DNA from: Camellia lanceoleosa
Lineage: Eukaryota; Streptophyta; Magnoliopsida; Ericales; Theaceae
Direction of reading: 5' to 3'
Assembly: GCA_025200525.1 (NCBI GenBank)
Contig: CM045763.1
Location: forward strand, 157,114,246 to 157,178,245
DNA length: 64,000 nt
The translations under genes and the position numbers were made by a program. Below are positions 11,585 through 24,135 of this stretch, piece after piece. Under the pieces are notes generated by a model. That model saw only the letters and a list, made by a program, of their open reading frames with translations. It searched no databases and was not told where the DNA came from. The stretch's first letter is position 1. Every line of letters starts with the position of its first letter.

Positions 11585-12068
11585 GGGGGTGTTTGTTTCA
11601 GCTTTTCAGAGTCAACTTATGGCTTTTAGTTTTGAAAAAGTTATTTTGGATTGTTTGGTTAAACTTATTTCAAACAGCTTCTGATTCTAACAGCTTGTTT
11701 TAACTCAAAAAAGTTGATTCTGAGAAGCTGCTCACCCCTTGCTTCTGATTATCAGCTTCTGCTGTGGACATGTTAATTTATGGTTATACTCTTAAATTTT
11801 TTTATTTTTTATTTTTTTAAAAATAGAAAAAGACTCAAATGGACTATAGATTATTATTATTTTTTTTATGAGAAATGTAGACAAATAAAAAATAAAAAAT
11901 AATTGAAAAAGCTATTTCACAACTTATTTAACAAACACTACTCAGCAACTTAAATCTATAATCCTACAGCTACACCAAACAGATTAACAACTTCTGATTA
12001 AAGTCATAATCTATAATCTGTTAAGCTATAATTTATAAGCTGTTTTAACAGTTACACCAAACGGGGCC
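11585..12068. mobile_element. Candidate MITE (small non-autonomous DNA transposon)
   Basis: Starts GGGGGTGTTTGTTTCAGC and ends ACACCAAACGGGGCC, an imperfect terminal inverted repeat (GGGGGTGTTTG versus GGCCCCGTTTGG), with ATT on both sides. The interior is AT-rich, non-coding and rich in CAGCTT/AAGCTG motifs pointing opposite ways at the two ends. Termini of this style occur in PIF/Harbinger and hAT MITEs; the superfamily is unresolved because the ATT flanks could be chance. Confidence 0.5.
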
Positions 12069-12398
12069 ATTGTATATGTTTTGGTTTATGAGAGTATTTT
12101 GGAACTTGCCTTGAAATGGAAGTTTAATGTAACATTGCATATGTTGAATGTATTGTAGAAATGGAAATATATCATGAATACTGAATATGATATAGAATGG
12201 TGGAATGTGGTATTGAAATTTGTGGAATTTCAGGGAATGTGTATCTATAATGCATGTTGTGAGAAATATTGTAATTTGCCTCTTGAAAAGTGATGAGATG
12301 ACCGGTAATGGGTCGAGTTGTTCAATTTCACATTGTAATAATATTGGGAATTGAGAAAATCTTGTTTTTGAAAAACTTGTATTTAATTTCGAGGACGA
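12069..12398 (+). other. 3' untranslated spacer of A1
   Basis: Non-coding sequence between the MITE and the polypurine tract. I see no domain or structured repeat in it. The short spacer 11514-11584 on the other side of the MITE is the same kind of sequence. Confidence 0.5.
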
Positions 12399-12419
12399 AA
12401 TTCTTTAAGGGGGGAAAGT
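12399..12419 (+). other. Polypurine tract of A1
   Basis: AATTCTTTAAGGGGGGAAAG directly precedes the 3' LTR start (TATAGTGATTCC). In A2 the equivalent on the minus strand is AATTCTTTAAGGGAGG. The purine run primes plus-strand DNA synthesis in this class of element. Confidence 0.85.
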
Positions 12420-12604
12420 TATAGTGATTCCAGTTTTCCCTTTTTGTATTTGTTGTACTCTGGACTTTGGTTCCGTGGAGTTGGTGGTTGTATACCTTGT
12501 TAGCATCCTTTAATTCCTTATGTATGAGTTTTAGGATGTGTTGAGCGTATTTCGAACAGGTGGGTTGAGTTTCGGTCTCAAATGTAGTTGCCCAGGTTTT
12601 TGGT

Positions 12605-12990
12605 GTTACGCTCGAGCGGGTCATTCTACGCTCAAGCGTAGTTTGCTTTTTGGTGGTCCACTCGAGCAGGTCTTATTGCGCTCGAGCGGAGTTTACACAC
12701 TCCCAGTATTTCGTGCCTCTGCAAAACTTCTGCAGGTGTGTTTTTTACGCTCGAGCAGATTTTCTTACGCTCGAGCGGGTCGCGCTTGAACGGACCTTTT
12801 GGCACTCGAGCGGGTAGTGCTCGGTCTGTGAAAGTTCTGGGAGGGGGAAATCTACGCTCGAGCGGACTGGTTTTTGCGCTCGAGCGGATGTGCTTTATCT
12901 TTGTGTCTTGGCGCTCGAGCGGGCCTTCTTGTGCTCGAGCGGACCATATTTTTTGTTCTTGATGCTCGAGCGTCGTGTTTTCCACTTGAG
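12605..12990. repeat. CGCTCGAGCGG palindrome array in the A1 3' LTR
   Basis: About eleven CTCGAG sites, mostly as GCTCGAGCGG, separated by 15-60 bp, plus decayed copies such as CTCAAGCG, CTTGAACG and CTTGAGCG. It precedes GTATATCAG at 13001 and the (TC)n run at 13047. The motif flank is CGG here but CGA in the solo LTR and A2 subfamily. Confidence 0.85.
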
Positions 12991-13041
12991 CGGACCTATC
13001 GTATATCAGAAGGCAGTTAGGCATTTTTGAATCACTTTTTG

Positions 13042-13046
<5 letters not shown>

Positions 13047-13079
<33 letters not shown>
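13047..13079. repeat. (TC)n microsatellite
   Basis: An uninterrupted TC dinucleotide run in the presumed transcribed leader of the LTR, about 45 bp after the TATA-like element. The matching run in A3 is at 59143-59180. Confidence 0.9.
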
Positions 13080-13082
<3 letters not shown>

Positions 13083-13842
13083 TTTCTAAAAAGATATTTT
13101 GAGAGCCTCTCTCTCTAGAAACTCCCTTCTCTCTAGGGTTTGATCTAGTTAGGGTGCTTCCGTTTCCTTGGGCCTTTGTAAAAGTTGTGTTGATCGTCGA
13201 GGGCTTCGTTTTGATCCAAAAAGTTTGGAGTTTGGAACACTTTGGTTTTGGTCTTCTTCTCCATTCGAGCTCTAACTTCGAGGTAGGGATATCCTACTCC
13301 ATCTTATGAGCTTTGTCTTTAAATTTTGGCATTTCGATATGTTGGGGTTTGTTGGGTAATTTCGAGAAAGTTGGGGTCACGGTGTAATTTTCAAAAGAGG
13401 GGTTTTCAAATTTTAAAACCTTTATGTATGTAATACGTTGGAAAATGGACTAGGTGTGGGATTATTGAGAAAAAATGGAACCTTAGGGTTGGTATTGTAA
13501 TTATGGGACAAAGCCCTAATTGTTTATAAATTAATTTGTATAATTAATTTTGGGAAATGAGAAATTGAATAGGAAATATTCAGATTGGAAAGGTTTGGGA
13601 TTAAAGGGTGTAGTTGGATTAATTTATCGCTCACCTAGACAAATGTTGATATTTTATCCATTTGGTGCATTCATTTCCTGTTTAGAAATAATTGCTTTGG
13701 CCTATCGATGGAGGATAGTCTTGATTATTGTAGACAATGCATGATGATTAGGTAAACTAAAACAAATCAATGGAATGTGCCATCGAATATGACGGTTGAA
13801 AAATACATTGACTTTATGTCACTACTAAAAAACGGACTTTTT

Positions 13843-14340
13843 GCGACGATCTCAAACGTCGCAAAAGGTCCATATATCGTCGCAAAAGGCTTTTTGCGAC
13901 AGAGCAGCGACGGAAAATGGGGGGTGGCGGAAAGGGGCGTGACAAAAAGTATTTGCGACGGTTACAAACCGTCGCATTCTTGTAGCGACGGCTAATCAAT
14001 AGTTTTTGCAGCGGTTTCGCCTAACACAAAAAAGGGGAAAAAATGACATTTTTAGTGACGATGTTGATTGCCGTCGCAAAAAACCTTTTTCAACGACGGT
14101 ATTTGCCGTCGCAAAAGGTATTATTAGCGACGGTCTAAAACGTCGCCAAAAAAATAGTACTAAGTTAATACCATATTGGCAACAGTTTAAACCGTCGCAA
14201 AAGATTTATTTGCGACAGTCGAAACCGTCACAAACGATTGGAACTAATATGTATATGCGACAGGTTAACCCGTCACTAATAGAATATAAGGAAATGAGAA
14301 TTACATTAGCGACGGTTTATTATTATCGCAATAAAATTAT
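13843..14340. repeat. Left subterminal repeats of the CACTA element
   Basis: Many copies of GCGACGG and its inverse CCGTCGC, often paired around a 3-20 bp centre. The best is TGCGACGGTT-ACA-AACCGTCGCA at 13954-13976, a 10-bp perfect stem. In this superfamily such motifs bind the element's DNA-binding protein. Confidence 0.85.
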
Positions 14341-15925
14341 TTTCATAAAATCAATATATATTTTATTAATTCATTCCTCATAAATTATTAATATTTTCTA
14401 AAATAAAATTTATTCACATCCACATCCACACACATCCACATTCACATTATATTCACAAAATCATCTATGTATGTGTACCCTGTAACAATTATCAACTAAA
14501 TAATATTTACAAAAATATATAAAATATCCCCAAACAATACAAATAATTTTTTATATTCAAGAACTTAAATTTTTGTATCTAAAGCAAAACAAAAGTATTG
14601 ACAATACAAATAAAAAAAACATATATATTATAGTTTGTTTTAATATCAACAGTAAACTCCGACATCGATATGCGAAGATATCATCACGTACTCAAAAAGG
14701 GTTGCATCTGCAAAAAGAAACACAAAAAAAGACATCATTTACAATATAATTAATTTCAAGCTTAGAAAATGTAAAACATTTGATATTTATTTCAATAAAT
14801 AAATAAATACAAAAAAGATTGTAAGCTGCAATATCGACATGGGAAGTGAAATAAAATGGTGAAAAAAAATCTAGTGATAAATAGCATTTCTCTATCAGAA
14901 AAACATTAAATATATAGATATATGCCATTAGGGTGCACTGTAAGAGAATTTCTCAGAAGAATTTCAGACGTGAAGCAAAAGAATTTCTTAATGTCAAAGA
15001 TTATCACTGAGCAAACACAGAACTTTAACTTCATACTGATGAGACATTTTACCGCTAACATAACCACAAATCGAAATTAACTAACTTAGTCACTCTAGCC
15101 TGAACATGTTCTGATGCATTCCTCACTCCTTACATATCTACCATTCAAGAATGAGAATCCATTAATTATAAATAAATAAAAAAAATTATGTATAACATAT
15201 TCTATAAAGTTTCAATTTTACAATTGTTCAGAATCCATCGTAAAAGAATCATCGTCTAAAACACTAAATGCCACCTCAAACCCATCACCCATCATCTATC
15301 TATATCTTTAATTTCAATTTTCCTGATCGAAACTAGCATATAAAATACTAGTTCTATTGAATTAAGTAATTTGCTTGAGTCCAAAATGAAAAAGAATAAA
15401 CAATATTAAATTACATTTATGGGCCGCTGGCCTCCCATACTATAAGCCTATACCATACTAATGTCCTCATTGCATATGCAATAACGTAATTCAACTAAGA
15501 TTCATAGTCTAGTCTTGCCACAGGTCTTGTGCCCATTAATTTAAAGTAATCTGTTACTTATTACGGCTATACACTAACTAAGGTGATGAAATAACAATGT
15601 TTTAAGTTTGTAGAATTGTGATCTTATATATCAATCTAGCATCAATTCAAGTAGTCATACAAAATGGCCAACCTGATAACATGAGTCAAATATAAAGTGA
15701 CAATGACTTGAAACAGATACATTTAAATTGGATGAAACAAACACCTGGTGGGGCAGGGGGCTGAGAACCATAAACCAAGAATGTTCTGTTTTTAGCATGC
15801 ACACTATAGATTGAAATCAAAAGTTGGTGTCTTTTTTAAGTGGCCCCATGGTGCAGAAAACTTGTGTGGAAAACACAATCAATGTTTGGCATTGTCATTA
15901 GTTAGAAAGAAAAATATTAGTTAAG
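14341..15925. other. CACTA interior, nothing recognised
   Basis: AT-rich sequence with a short CACATC-rich stretch (about 14413-14455). No frame or exon that I recognise. It may include 3' flank or intron of the captured ArgRS piece that ends at 15926. Confidence 0.4.
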
Positions 15926-16384
15926 TACCTTCTCCTCTATCTTAATTCCTAGACGTTGATAAACTCTTTGATATCCCCTTCACCGATTTCATGATTTGTG
16001 CCCATGCCTTCCGATACTTCTCTTCCCACCTGTGATACAAGTTATGCCATAGGAAATGAAAACAAATAAGATAAATGATGAGACATGATGAAACCTTGAG
16101 ATAAAATCATTAACCAGACTTTCTTCCAAAACAACGAAACAAAATTTATAGTTTATAAATCAGATTTCCTCCAAAACAGAAAATTGAAATTTATAGCTTT
16201 TAAGTTTTTTTACAAATGAGAAATTTAATTATTGCTATAATCAATCTCACACGTCTTTAAGGCATAAAGGTAAATGATTCACCGAGATCGACCACCGCTT
16301 GTTGTGCCCTCTCCTTGAATTCAGGATCACTGTCAAATCTTTGCTTTGATGCCTTGTCGAATGCCTAATGACAGCTGAGGACCT
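15926..16384 (-). pseudogene. Captured arginyl-tRNA synthetase fragment (two exons)
   Basis: Read on the minus strand, the exon at about 16384-16282 gives KASKQRFDSDPEFKERAQQ followed by AVVDL. The exon at about 16029-15926 gives EEKYRKAWAQI and, after a frameshift, VYQRLGIKIEEK. These match a conserved stretch of plant cytosolic arginine-tRNA ligase, the class I enzyme that charges tRNA-Arg. An AG acceptor precedes each exon and the intron between them is kept, so capture was from genomic DNA. A stop early in the first exon and the frameshift exclude function. Recognised from memory of the family, without a search. Confidence 0.8.
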
Positions 16385-16537
16385 GCATGAACAAACAGTT
16401 AGAAAGAAATTTGAGGGCTCACATACTCAACCCTCAAAGAAACTCACTATATCACTCACTAACTTATTTTAGGGCTCCTATCTCTCAACCCTCTTCCTAC
16501 AATGTACCAAAGAAACCCACAGCTTAGCTAACAAATT

Positions 16538-16556
16538 AAAAAAAAAAAAAAAAAAC
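16538..16556. repeat. Poly(A) run
   Basis: An uninterrupted A run on the plus strand downstream (minus-strand sense) of the DUF4283 fragment. It has the wrong polarity to be the poly(A) tail of a minus-strand LINE. Confidence 0.8.
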
Positions 16557-16723
16557 ATTAGCCAACTTCAGTGTAGGTTCAGCAGATTTCTTAGCTGGCT
16601 TTGGAGCCTGCTTCACTGTTAACTGACTCAAACCAGGCTCAACCTGTCCAGGGTCATGTACAAGTAGGCTCAGTATGCACTTTCTCCACTGTCTGGATGT
16701 CCTGCTCATGGACCACCACAGTC

Positions 16724-17455
16724 CTAACCTGGGCTTGGACCTCCTCTTTCTGATAGCTCCTCCACAGGATTACACCCTCTAGCTTCTGCAGCACCCATAC
16801 CAGCCACCTCTGCATGACTTACCACTTCAGATTCTACAGCAGCCATAACAGCCACCTCAAGAGGGTCTCCCATTTTCCTTTTACCTCGAGCAACATTAAG
16901 CCTCCAGTTTTCTTCCCTCTCTTGGTTCACATTTTGCTGTTTTTCTTTGGACAAATTCTCCACTTGAGTTTTGATGCATTTGTCTTCCATATACCCAAAG
17001 ACTTTACATTTTGAGCACTTGGATGGAGTCCACAGGTATTCAACCCCAATCTCAACACTCTGATCTTCACATTTGATTAGAAAATCAGTAGGAAGAGAAG
17101 AATCCAATCCTATTTCCATACATGTTTTAGCAAATGAAATTCTAGCACTAGCAATCCTACTAAGCCCATCATCATCCCAATATTCTAAAGGAATGTTAAA
17201 CAACTTAATCCAAATCAGAATTCTATCAAGCCTTTCCTTAGATAATTTCATCATATTGTGCCACTTTTTCAGTACAAGAAAGTGTCCCCCAAAAAACCAG
17301 GGTCCATCCTCAATAACATTAGTACTACTTTCCACACAATCAAATAAGAAAAATATAAAACCGGTGGTAGTAGACAGTACCTCCCTCAATCCCTTGTTCT
17401 TCCAAAAATTAAAAGCATAGTTCCTCACATGGTTAAAATAACTAACTAGAACCAT
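16724..17455 (-). pseudogene. DUF4283 / zinc-knuckle protein fragment
   Basis: A 243-residue frame. Residues 1-115 resemble DUF4283 (VLSTTTGFIFFLFD, EDGPWFFGGHFLVLKKW, WIKLFNIPLEYWDDDGLSRI). Residues 137-160 resemble the following CCHC knuckle (VEYLWTPSKCSKCKVFGYM), where the His ligand is Tyr155. About twenty residues usual after IASA are missing and the N-terminus is short. Such proteins are encoded by plant LINE ORF1 and related genes and bind nucleic acid. I see no LINE endonuclease or RT nearby, so this is a fragment inside the CACTA cargo, on the same strand as its neighbours. Confidence 0.75.
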
Positions 17456-18114
17456 GTAACTGAGGCATAGAGATAAATTGCAAATGGTTAGAAATAGGAT
17501 TATATTTTATTTTTATCAGGATGTATCTTCTAATCATTACAGGTAACCTTTATTTGTCCTCAAATGGCCGATAATAACTGCATCGCTAATATCAATATCT
17601 ATCCTGATACTGTTATTTAAAACCATGACAAGGACCAACAGGAACTGTTTGAACCTAGGGCAACCGTGTTGGAGAGACAGATACGATCATGATTGGTATT
17701 TATGTATGCAATCAATGAAACTTTCAATGCAAGAACCATGGTAAAAAGTGCAAATCAGTAATCTTTATGTCAGGCCACAAGTTTGGATGTCATATAAAGC
17801 CTTATATGTGGCACAAATCCATCGCTAGGATAGTATCATTATAGAATGTAAATTTAAGTTGCGTAAAATCAGAACACCAACAAAGTAAGTACAAATCTTG
17901 ATATCACAGAACAAGAGCAAAAGAGTTTTGCAGATAATAGAGAAATGATGATGTTTAGTATTGCCAATCTAAAAAAAATAAATGAAAACCATAATATTTA
18001 AGGAGAAACAAAGTTCAAGCCAATGGTATAGGAAGACGGAAAATTTAAAACAGAGTATCCTGGAAAGTGAACAAAGAACACAAAATTGTCTCAAGATTTG
18101 AAGCACACTTACAC

Positions 18115-19711
18115 AGGTAAATAGTATGAAATGCTTGAAACAAGTATTTAGATGGGCCTCCTCTTTAAGACTTACGATCTTCTGAAAGTAAGAGTGGTAA
18201 ATATGAGCATAAACGTGGAACAGACATTTGAATATAGTTTTCACTACTTCCCTGAAGTTCAGAGGAAAAGGGGCACCTACAAAATTTAGAATAAAGAATA
18301 AGCATAAGCTCTGAAGGGAACATAACAAACCCCCAACTGGGCAAAATAGAAATATCAACAATTTTGTTCAACATACAACCGGGCGAAATATCATAACATA
18401 ATATGAGGCATTTATTACCAATCTTTTGAGGAAATATGGATTCATCATCTAATTGACCTTCAATCTAGTCCATCAAATATTCAACATATTTTTGAGTTGA
18501 AACTTCAATTAGTTTCTTGATTTGTACACCATCTGCCCATCTGTGCTCATACCTGCAAATCAGGAACTGGAAATTTATAGAACTGTGCAATGTTGGTAAC
18601 CATTCAATTGTTACACAAAGTTGTTCAAGAAATCATGGAAAAGTAGAATAAGGTTCTCCATGCCCATGAAGGTTCAAGGCTCAAGGCTTAATGTTGTGTT
18701 TTCTGGATAACAATCAGAAAACAAAGAAACTGTCTGAAACAAGAGAATATGACCATTTACATTTTCACTTTTTTCATTGTTTCCTTGGGATGTCCTGGAC
18801 TCGGATAGTTTTTGAAAAAAACAACATTTTTTTTCATGATTCCTAATCATGCAGAGTCCTCAAAAAACCATATTCCAGCTCATGTTTTCCCTCATCTTGA
18901 TTCTTCACCAACTCTTCTATGTTCAATGAAACCTTGAAAAGGTGTGGAAATGCCTCCATTAAAGGGAACTTCACCACTATCTTTGCGAGCTTTTAGCTAC
19001 AAACCTCCCTATTCTCACTTTAAACCAAACCTCTTCCATAAAACACATCATTTTTTATTGCTTTCAAAAGGCCCATGAAGTTTCTACCTAAACTTAACTT
19101 TTCCTACACCTCACCAAAACAAATCTATAAAAAAAAAAATTGCTACCCAATATCCCAACCTTCTTGAGGCAAAGATATTGCTTCCCATCCAATAAAATTG
19201 AAGCTTCAAACATGCTAATAAAAAAAAAATTAAAAAATTGGTGCCTGAATTTATTCTCGTCTCCACCCAAAGAAACTCTTTTTTGTAACTTTTCAAACTT
19301 TCGGCAACCAAGATCAAGTTCTTGAAAAAAGGCATAGTGGCAAATGAAGTATTGTGCACCGAATCAGTGTTTTCTACTTAGGAAAGACCATTTTTCCTGT
19401 GAGTCTAGAAGGTATGGTTTTGGTATCGCAAAATAAAACGTTGCAACCATATAATGAAAACATAGCATGAAAGGCCTCATTGATAACATAATAGTGGTAG
19501 TTGAACTTGTGTAAGACATACAGAAGTAAATATTCAATAATTTATTTCCTTCAATCTGAATGTTCAAAACTGATTTTCTGTAAAGTTGAAATAAAGCAGA
19601 TGATTACTAAGACGCATTACTTGGGGCTGCGGTCATTGTAGGACATTTTTCCGATCGCAGAGAACTCGTGAGGGTACCATACAGCAAGTTCACCTGGGTG
19701 AAGAAGTCCAC
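18115..19711 (-). pseudogene. Captured MOB1 (Mps one binder) gene fragment, three exons
   Basis: Minus-strand exons: about 19711-19617 gives VDFFTQVNLLYGTLT and KCPTMTAAPK; 18552-18420 gives RWADGVQIKKLIEV, KYVEYLMD*IEGQLDDES and IFPQKIG; 18276-18115 gives APFPLNFREVVKTIFK, YAHIYHSYFQKIVSLKEEAH and LNTCFKHFILF. They are collinear with plant MOB1, an activator of NDR/LATS-type kinases in the Hippo-like pathway, and introns are retained. It is dead: Trp is a stop in exon 2, the first zinc Cys in exon 1 is missing, and a zinc His in HIYHSH is Tyr. N-terminal exons were not found. Confidence 0.9.
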
Positions 19712-22700
19712 AGCTGAAAATTTAAAAATCAACAACCTTAGTTCAATCGATGATCAGATAAAACCTTATTATAGTATTTATGATTTTCTTTTGGGGGTTG
19801 GGGTTAGGAGTCAAGTGTTGGTTAGTATGTGTAATTGCAGTATTTGTTTCCCCTTATATGTTGGGCCTGGGTCCCCTAATCTGTCACCCTAGGGTGGCTG
19901 ATCACGTTCCAAAATGAGAATCAACGAATTGAATGTCAAATCTTCCTCAATCCAGTGGATTTACATTTGTAAATTTGCGAATTCACTTCAAAAGCAACGA
20001 ACCTGGACTTATTTCAGTTAAAATTGCCACAGGTCTCAGCTTTTAAGCCTTTAGCTTTAATAAAAGCAATTAAAGTCTATGTTAATGTTTCACAATATTG
20101 ACCACGTAAAAAACAAACTGACCGAGGCAACGAGCACATTGCCGATGGTCGGAGCTTTTATAAACAAAAGCCTTCAATACTTTTACAACTCACTCGATAG
20201 TCTAAATATGCAACAGTTGAGTTTGGGTTTAAAAGGCCGCTGAACGCCTCAAAATTTTTTTGCTTCCCACCGATGTGGGACTGCACAAATTGAAAATTTT
20301 GTGTATGGCTTGTACCAATGTGTATGGCTTATGTCAAGAGCTATCAAGTGATACAAGTCTGTGGTTCATATATTGAAATTTATCTGAATACCTTACCTTT
20401 CTTATCAATGATGAGGGTGTTACAAATTGCACCTGATATCAGTGATCCACTTATACTGTCTATTGGGTTCCAGTGCATACATCAACTTTTATTGAATGTT
20501 GTTAGACTTGTCATATTGAGATGCTATAGTTTTGTACATTTTGTTCAATAACTTTAATGGTGTATAATTTCATACTTCCCATCTTGTCTATTGTTTGCAT
20601 TTTGTTATTGTGCATTCTTGTCAAGATATGGCAAATGTGATTTGCACTCCCTAATTGCTTACACCTAATAACGAAAGTGTTTCAACTATTTCAAGGATTA
20701 GGAGGATAGAGACTAACCACACCAGTTATCCTGTGCACAGTGGCATAGAGAGTTTCAAAGATATCAAAAATTATTTATTAGGTGAATTTAATTGTTGAAA
20801 TTCTTTATATTGGTCTATTTAGGGTAGTTACTGTTGATCAATTTCTAAAATGACATTCACTTGTTAAGAATTTACTTTGGGTTGAGGTTGACTCTTGTAT
20901 CCTTGGGATTGTGGGATTTGGATTTGTCTACTTGCTTTCAAGAATCAAAAGGCTTGTGGAGGTATGCATCACCCCAATCTTAAATGAATGAATTCACTCA
21001 TGGATTTTTTGAGGGAGATAGGGGCCATGATTTCCCTTAAGTTCAAAATCCCCTTCAATCGTGTAAGGATTAATCTAATTTGTTTTCAACATCTCCTCTT
21101 CCCCCTCCACGCATGGACCATTAATATACATGTATCAAGTGTAAAAGAATATAAAAAGATAAATCCTCTCAAAATCTTAGCATTAAGTCGCCTCTTAATT
21201 AAATCCACAATGACCACAACTAAAAAAGAAGAAAAACAGTCGTTCCACAAAGCTCCTACTAACCTTACCATAATTTTTTTTTTTGAATTTTCATATTTTG
21301 TTAAATTTACATATCTGAATCTCTAGTTTCTCCTAATATTAGGGAGTCTCAAAACTAGGATCACTATCTTAACTTGTTTTTCACTCATTAAGACAACTGA
21401 AAATGACTTTTATTGGCACTTCTTTTTACTTACAACAAAATATATATGTGACAATCATTAGAACTTCTTTTGAATTCCTTTTCTGTCCAAAAACTATTCT
21501 CATGGAACCTTTCCTATAGTCATGGATCTTGCTCTAGATTACTTCCTAAAGCTTAAATTTCATGATGTGGACGCATTTAAGAATATTAATATATTAAACA
21601 AGTATTATTATGGTACTACTTCATATATAAATGTGTTTTTCTTGTATTTTCCTTTTAGGAGTGAGGTGTTGTTAGTATAGAAATTTTGTCTGATACTTTT
21701 GGTGCTAAAGATCTTTAATGTCAATTGTCCACAATCTTAATCATTTACTCTGAATTTCTTTTAATATAGTTTCTAATACAACATTTCACTTTTGCTCAAA
21801 ATTTTTGTTTGAGTCAAGGTGCACTCCTTGACTTATGCACGATATATGTACACATACTTATTATTTCTATATATGCACTACATTAGATTGATAAACTTTT
21901 GAAGTCTTTGGTCCCCACAAGAGAATTTTTAAGGCCTCGCCCCTGAACTATTCAATCTTGAGTCTTGTTTTTATGCTTGATCTATTATCATTGTTCATCC
22001 AGGGCTCCTGGCTCGGTGAATTTGATAATCCTTCCTTCCTTGAAATTTTATGCATAATGGCAAAGTGTATAGCTTCTTGCTTCTTTAACTTGAGTTTCAG
22101 TAGAACATCATTCCTTTTTCCATGGGAACAAATTGATTGCCCAAAGATATTTTAAATTGTAAAAGCAATTGCCGTGTTTATGATGCTATTGATTTTCAAC
22201 AAAAGCTAGCCTTCTTTTTGCCACTGCCAGAGAGAATCCAGTTGGTTGATCTTAGTCAATAGAGTTCTTAGGAGACATTATTTGATAGCATGTCTAGTAT
22301 GTGATTCTGTTTTGCCTACAGTTTATCTACTCATGCATGCATATGATAGAATGGGCGTGGATGAAAAAGAGAAAAAAATACGTAATATCTTTTGTTAGCT
22401 AGGATTTTCTTTGATGGATTTGATAAGTAGGTATCTGCGGAGGACTTGGGAAAAAAATTATCCTTGTTAAATGTTACCTTGTACAGATATATTCCTACCA
22501 CTTAGAAGGTTTGCTGATTTAAAAATATTAGTGAAATGTTAAAGATGGCTATTCGCTATTGGATATACACATAAGCTTATTAAGATAGGTCATTACAAGA
22601 GGTAATCTTAATGATATTTGTTGTTTTGTAAGAAGTTAGTAGGTTAATCATCTTCTTGATTGAATGTTTGCTCCACTAATGGGTGAAAAATCTATAGCTT

Positions 22701-23250
22701 CTGTCAAAGATTTTGGCATTCATAGTTTTTATTTTATGTATTTTTGGGATTTTGTTGTGATTCTTTCTAAATTGATGATAATTTATTTGCAATTGGACTA
22801 CAACTCTTATTATCTATGGTCTTTAGGTCTACTAAAGGTTTTTTCTATCTACATCATGGCATAGCTCCCCCAACCCCAAATTTGGGTACATCTTGTAAAT
22901 TTTTACTTCTTTGGAAACTACTTACATTTATCTTAGACTACACGGCGGAGTTCCTTAACTTGCAACTGTGCAAGTATATGTATGCCTGTATGGGTGGATA
23001 ATGCATTGCTTGACAGTTCTTCCAAGGAAGAAATGATAGATATCTTGGTTCTAATTGGTATCAAATACTGAATTTTTTCCCAAATGAACCCAAAATCGCA
23101 AGTGAAACAAATGGGCCAGTAGGACAAATGACAATATTCTATTGTGGCAAAGTGAATGTCTATGATGATGTGCCTCTACATGGCCTAAATGGCTATATTA
23201 ACACTTCCTATGGCAAAGCCAAAAACCAAGTCTATGGCTTATCACAATGC
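19712..23250. other. CACTA interior, no gene recognised
   Basis: AT-rich sequence with only short chance frames (largest 21,0xx region, about 112 codons, low complexity). It may be intron or 5' flank of the captured MOB1 locus, or other captured genomic DNA. The only specific motif I see is the snRNA-type element at 20271-20281. Confidence 0.4.
20224..20281 (-). promoter_or_regulatory. Plant U-snRNA type upstream element with TATA-like box
   Basis: On the minus strand GTCCCACATCG (20281-20271) matches the plant snRNA upstream sequence element RTCCCACATCG at all 11 positions. A TATA-like TTTTAAACC lies about 36 bp downstream, close to the spacing used for Pol II snRNA genes. The sequence after it does not resemble any U-snRNA I know, so this may be a decayed snRNA gene or a chance match. 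Confidence 0.35.
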
Positions 23251-23258
23251 AGAGCCGA

Positions 23259-23390
23259 AATCAAACACACACCAACACAAAATCAATATTCGCACAAATC
23301 AAACACACACCAACAGAAAATCAATTTTCACACAAATCAAACACACACCAACAGAAAATCAATTTTCACACAAATCAAACACACACACAT
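23259..23390. repeat. 38-bp tandem repeat
   Basis: AATCAAACACACACCAACAG starts at 23259, 23297, 23335 and 23373, an exact 38-bp period with three full copies and a partial fourth. Overlapping open frames here only translate the repeat. Confidence 0.92.
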
Positions 23391-23429
23391 TTGAACTGTT
23401 CTATTCTTAATGAAAAGAGTTTCAATGAA

Positions 23430-23800
23430 TTGATGAGCAGGGAGAAACAGACGATAGAAGCCAGAGGAGAGAAGAGGAAAGAAAAGGAAGGCTATACCTG
23501 GATGCCAGAGGGAGAACTAGAGTGGCGCTGTTGTTGCCGTTGCTACAGACACTGTTGTTGCCGCTGCAAGACAGACAGAACGACGACTGGGTGAGAGGGA
23601 GGGTCTGCATGAGCAAGAGCGAGAGAAAAGAAGAGGGTTACCTAGACGAAGCTGTTGTCGCAGCAAGAGAGATAGAGTGACGACTGGGTGAGAGGGAGGG
23701 TGAGAGGGAGGGAAGGAGAGAGCAGTGAGATTAGGGTAGAGTATATATCGAAGGGAGAGAGTAGTGAGATAGATGAAGGGTTTTTTTATTTTTTTTTATT
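23430..23800. other. Purine-rich segment with local duplication
   Basis: Rich in GAGAG/GGGAGG. GACGACTGGGTGAGAGGGAG is present twice (about 23580-23600 and 23677-23696), next to GCTGTTGTCG / GCTGTTGTTG stretches. On the minus strand it would be a CT-rich leader upstream of the captured exons. No coding role is evident. Confidence 0.5.
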
Positions 23801-23929
23801 CCAACAGATTACAGATAATTTGGGGATTTCGGGAAAGAGGAAGTGGGAGAGAATTTTGGCGCGAAATTAGGAATACTATTTATGCATTTATATTAAGGCC
23901 GTCGAAGTGAATGAGAAAAAAAAAAGAAA

Positions 23930-24135
23930 ATTATGCGACGGATTGCCAAAAGAGCGTCAGAAAAAAAAATTAAACTAGAAAAAATTTTGCGACGCTCAAT
24001 GTGCGTCATGAAATAACCTTACTTTTTGCCACGGGCTTAGTTTTTCCGTCGCAACTAAAATAATTTTGCGACGTCATTAAATACCGTCGCAAAAACATGT
24101 TTTTTGCAACGGCACTTTAACCGTCGCAAATAGTT
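23930..24135. repeat. Right subterminal repeats of the CACTA element
   Basis: GCGACGG, GCGACGCTC, GCGACGTC and CCGTCGCAAA motifs in both orientations, matching those at the left end (13843-14340). They stop about 30 bp before the terminal TAGTAGTG. Confidence 0.85.

Noticed and set aside
14006..14383. Open frame in the CACTA left end as transposase
   Set aside because: It translates the GCGACGG subterminal repeats; no transposase motif.
16538..17455. A LINE with poly(A) tail
   Set aside because: The A run has the wrong polarity for the minus-strand DUF4283 frame and no endonuclease or RT is present.
23259..23390. Possible CRISPR-like array
   Set aside because: The 38-bp copies are directly tandem without unique spacers, and the DNA is plant nuclear.
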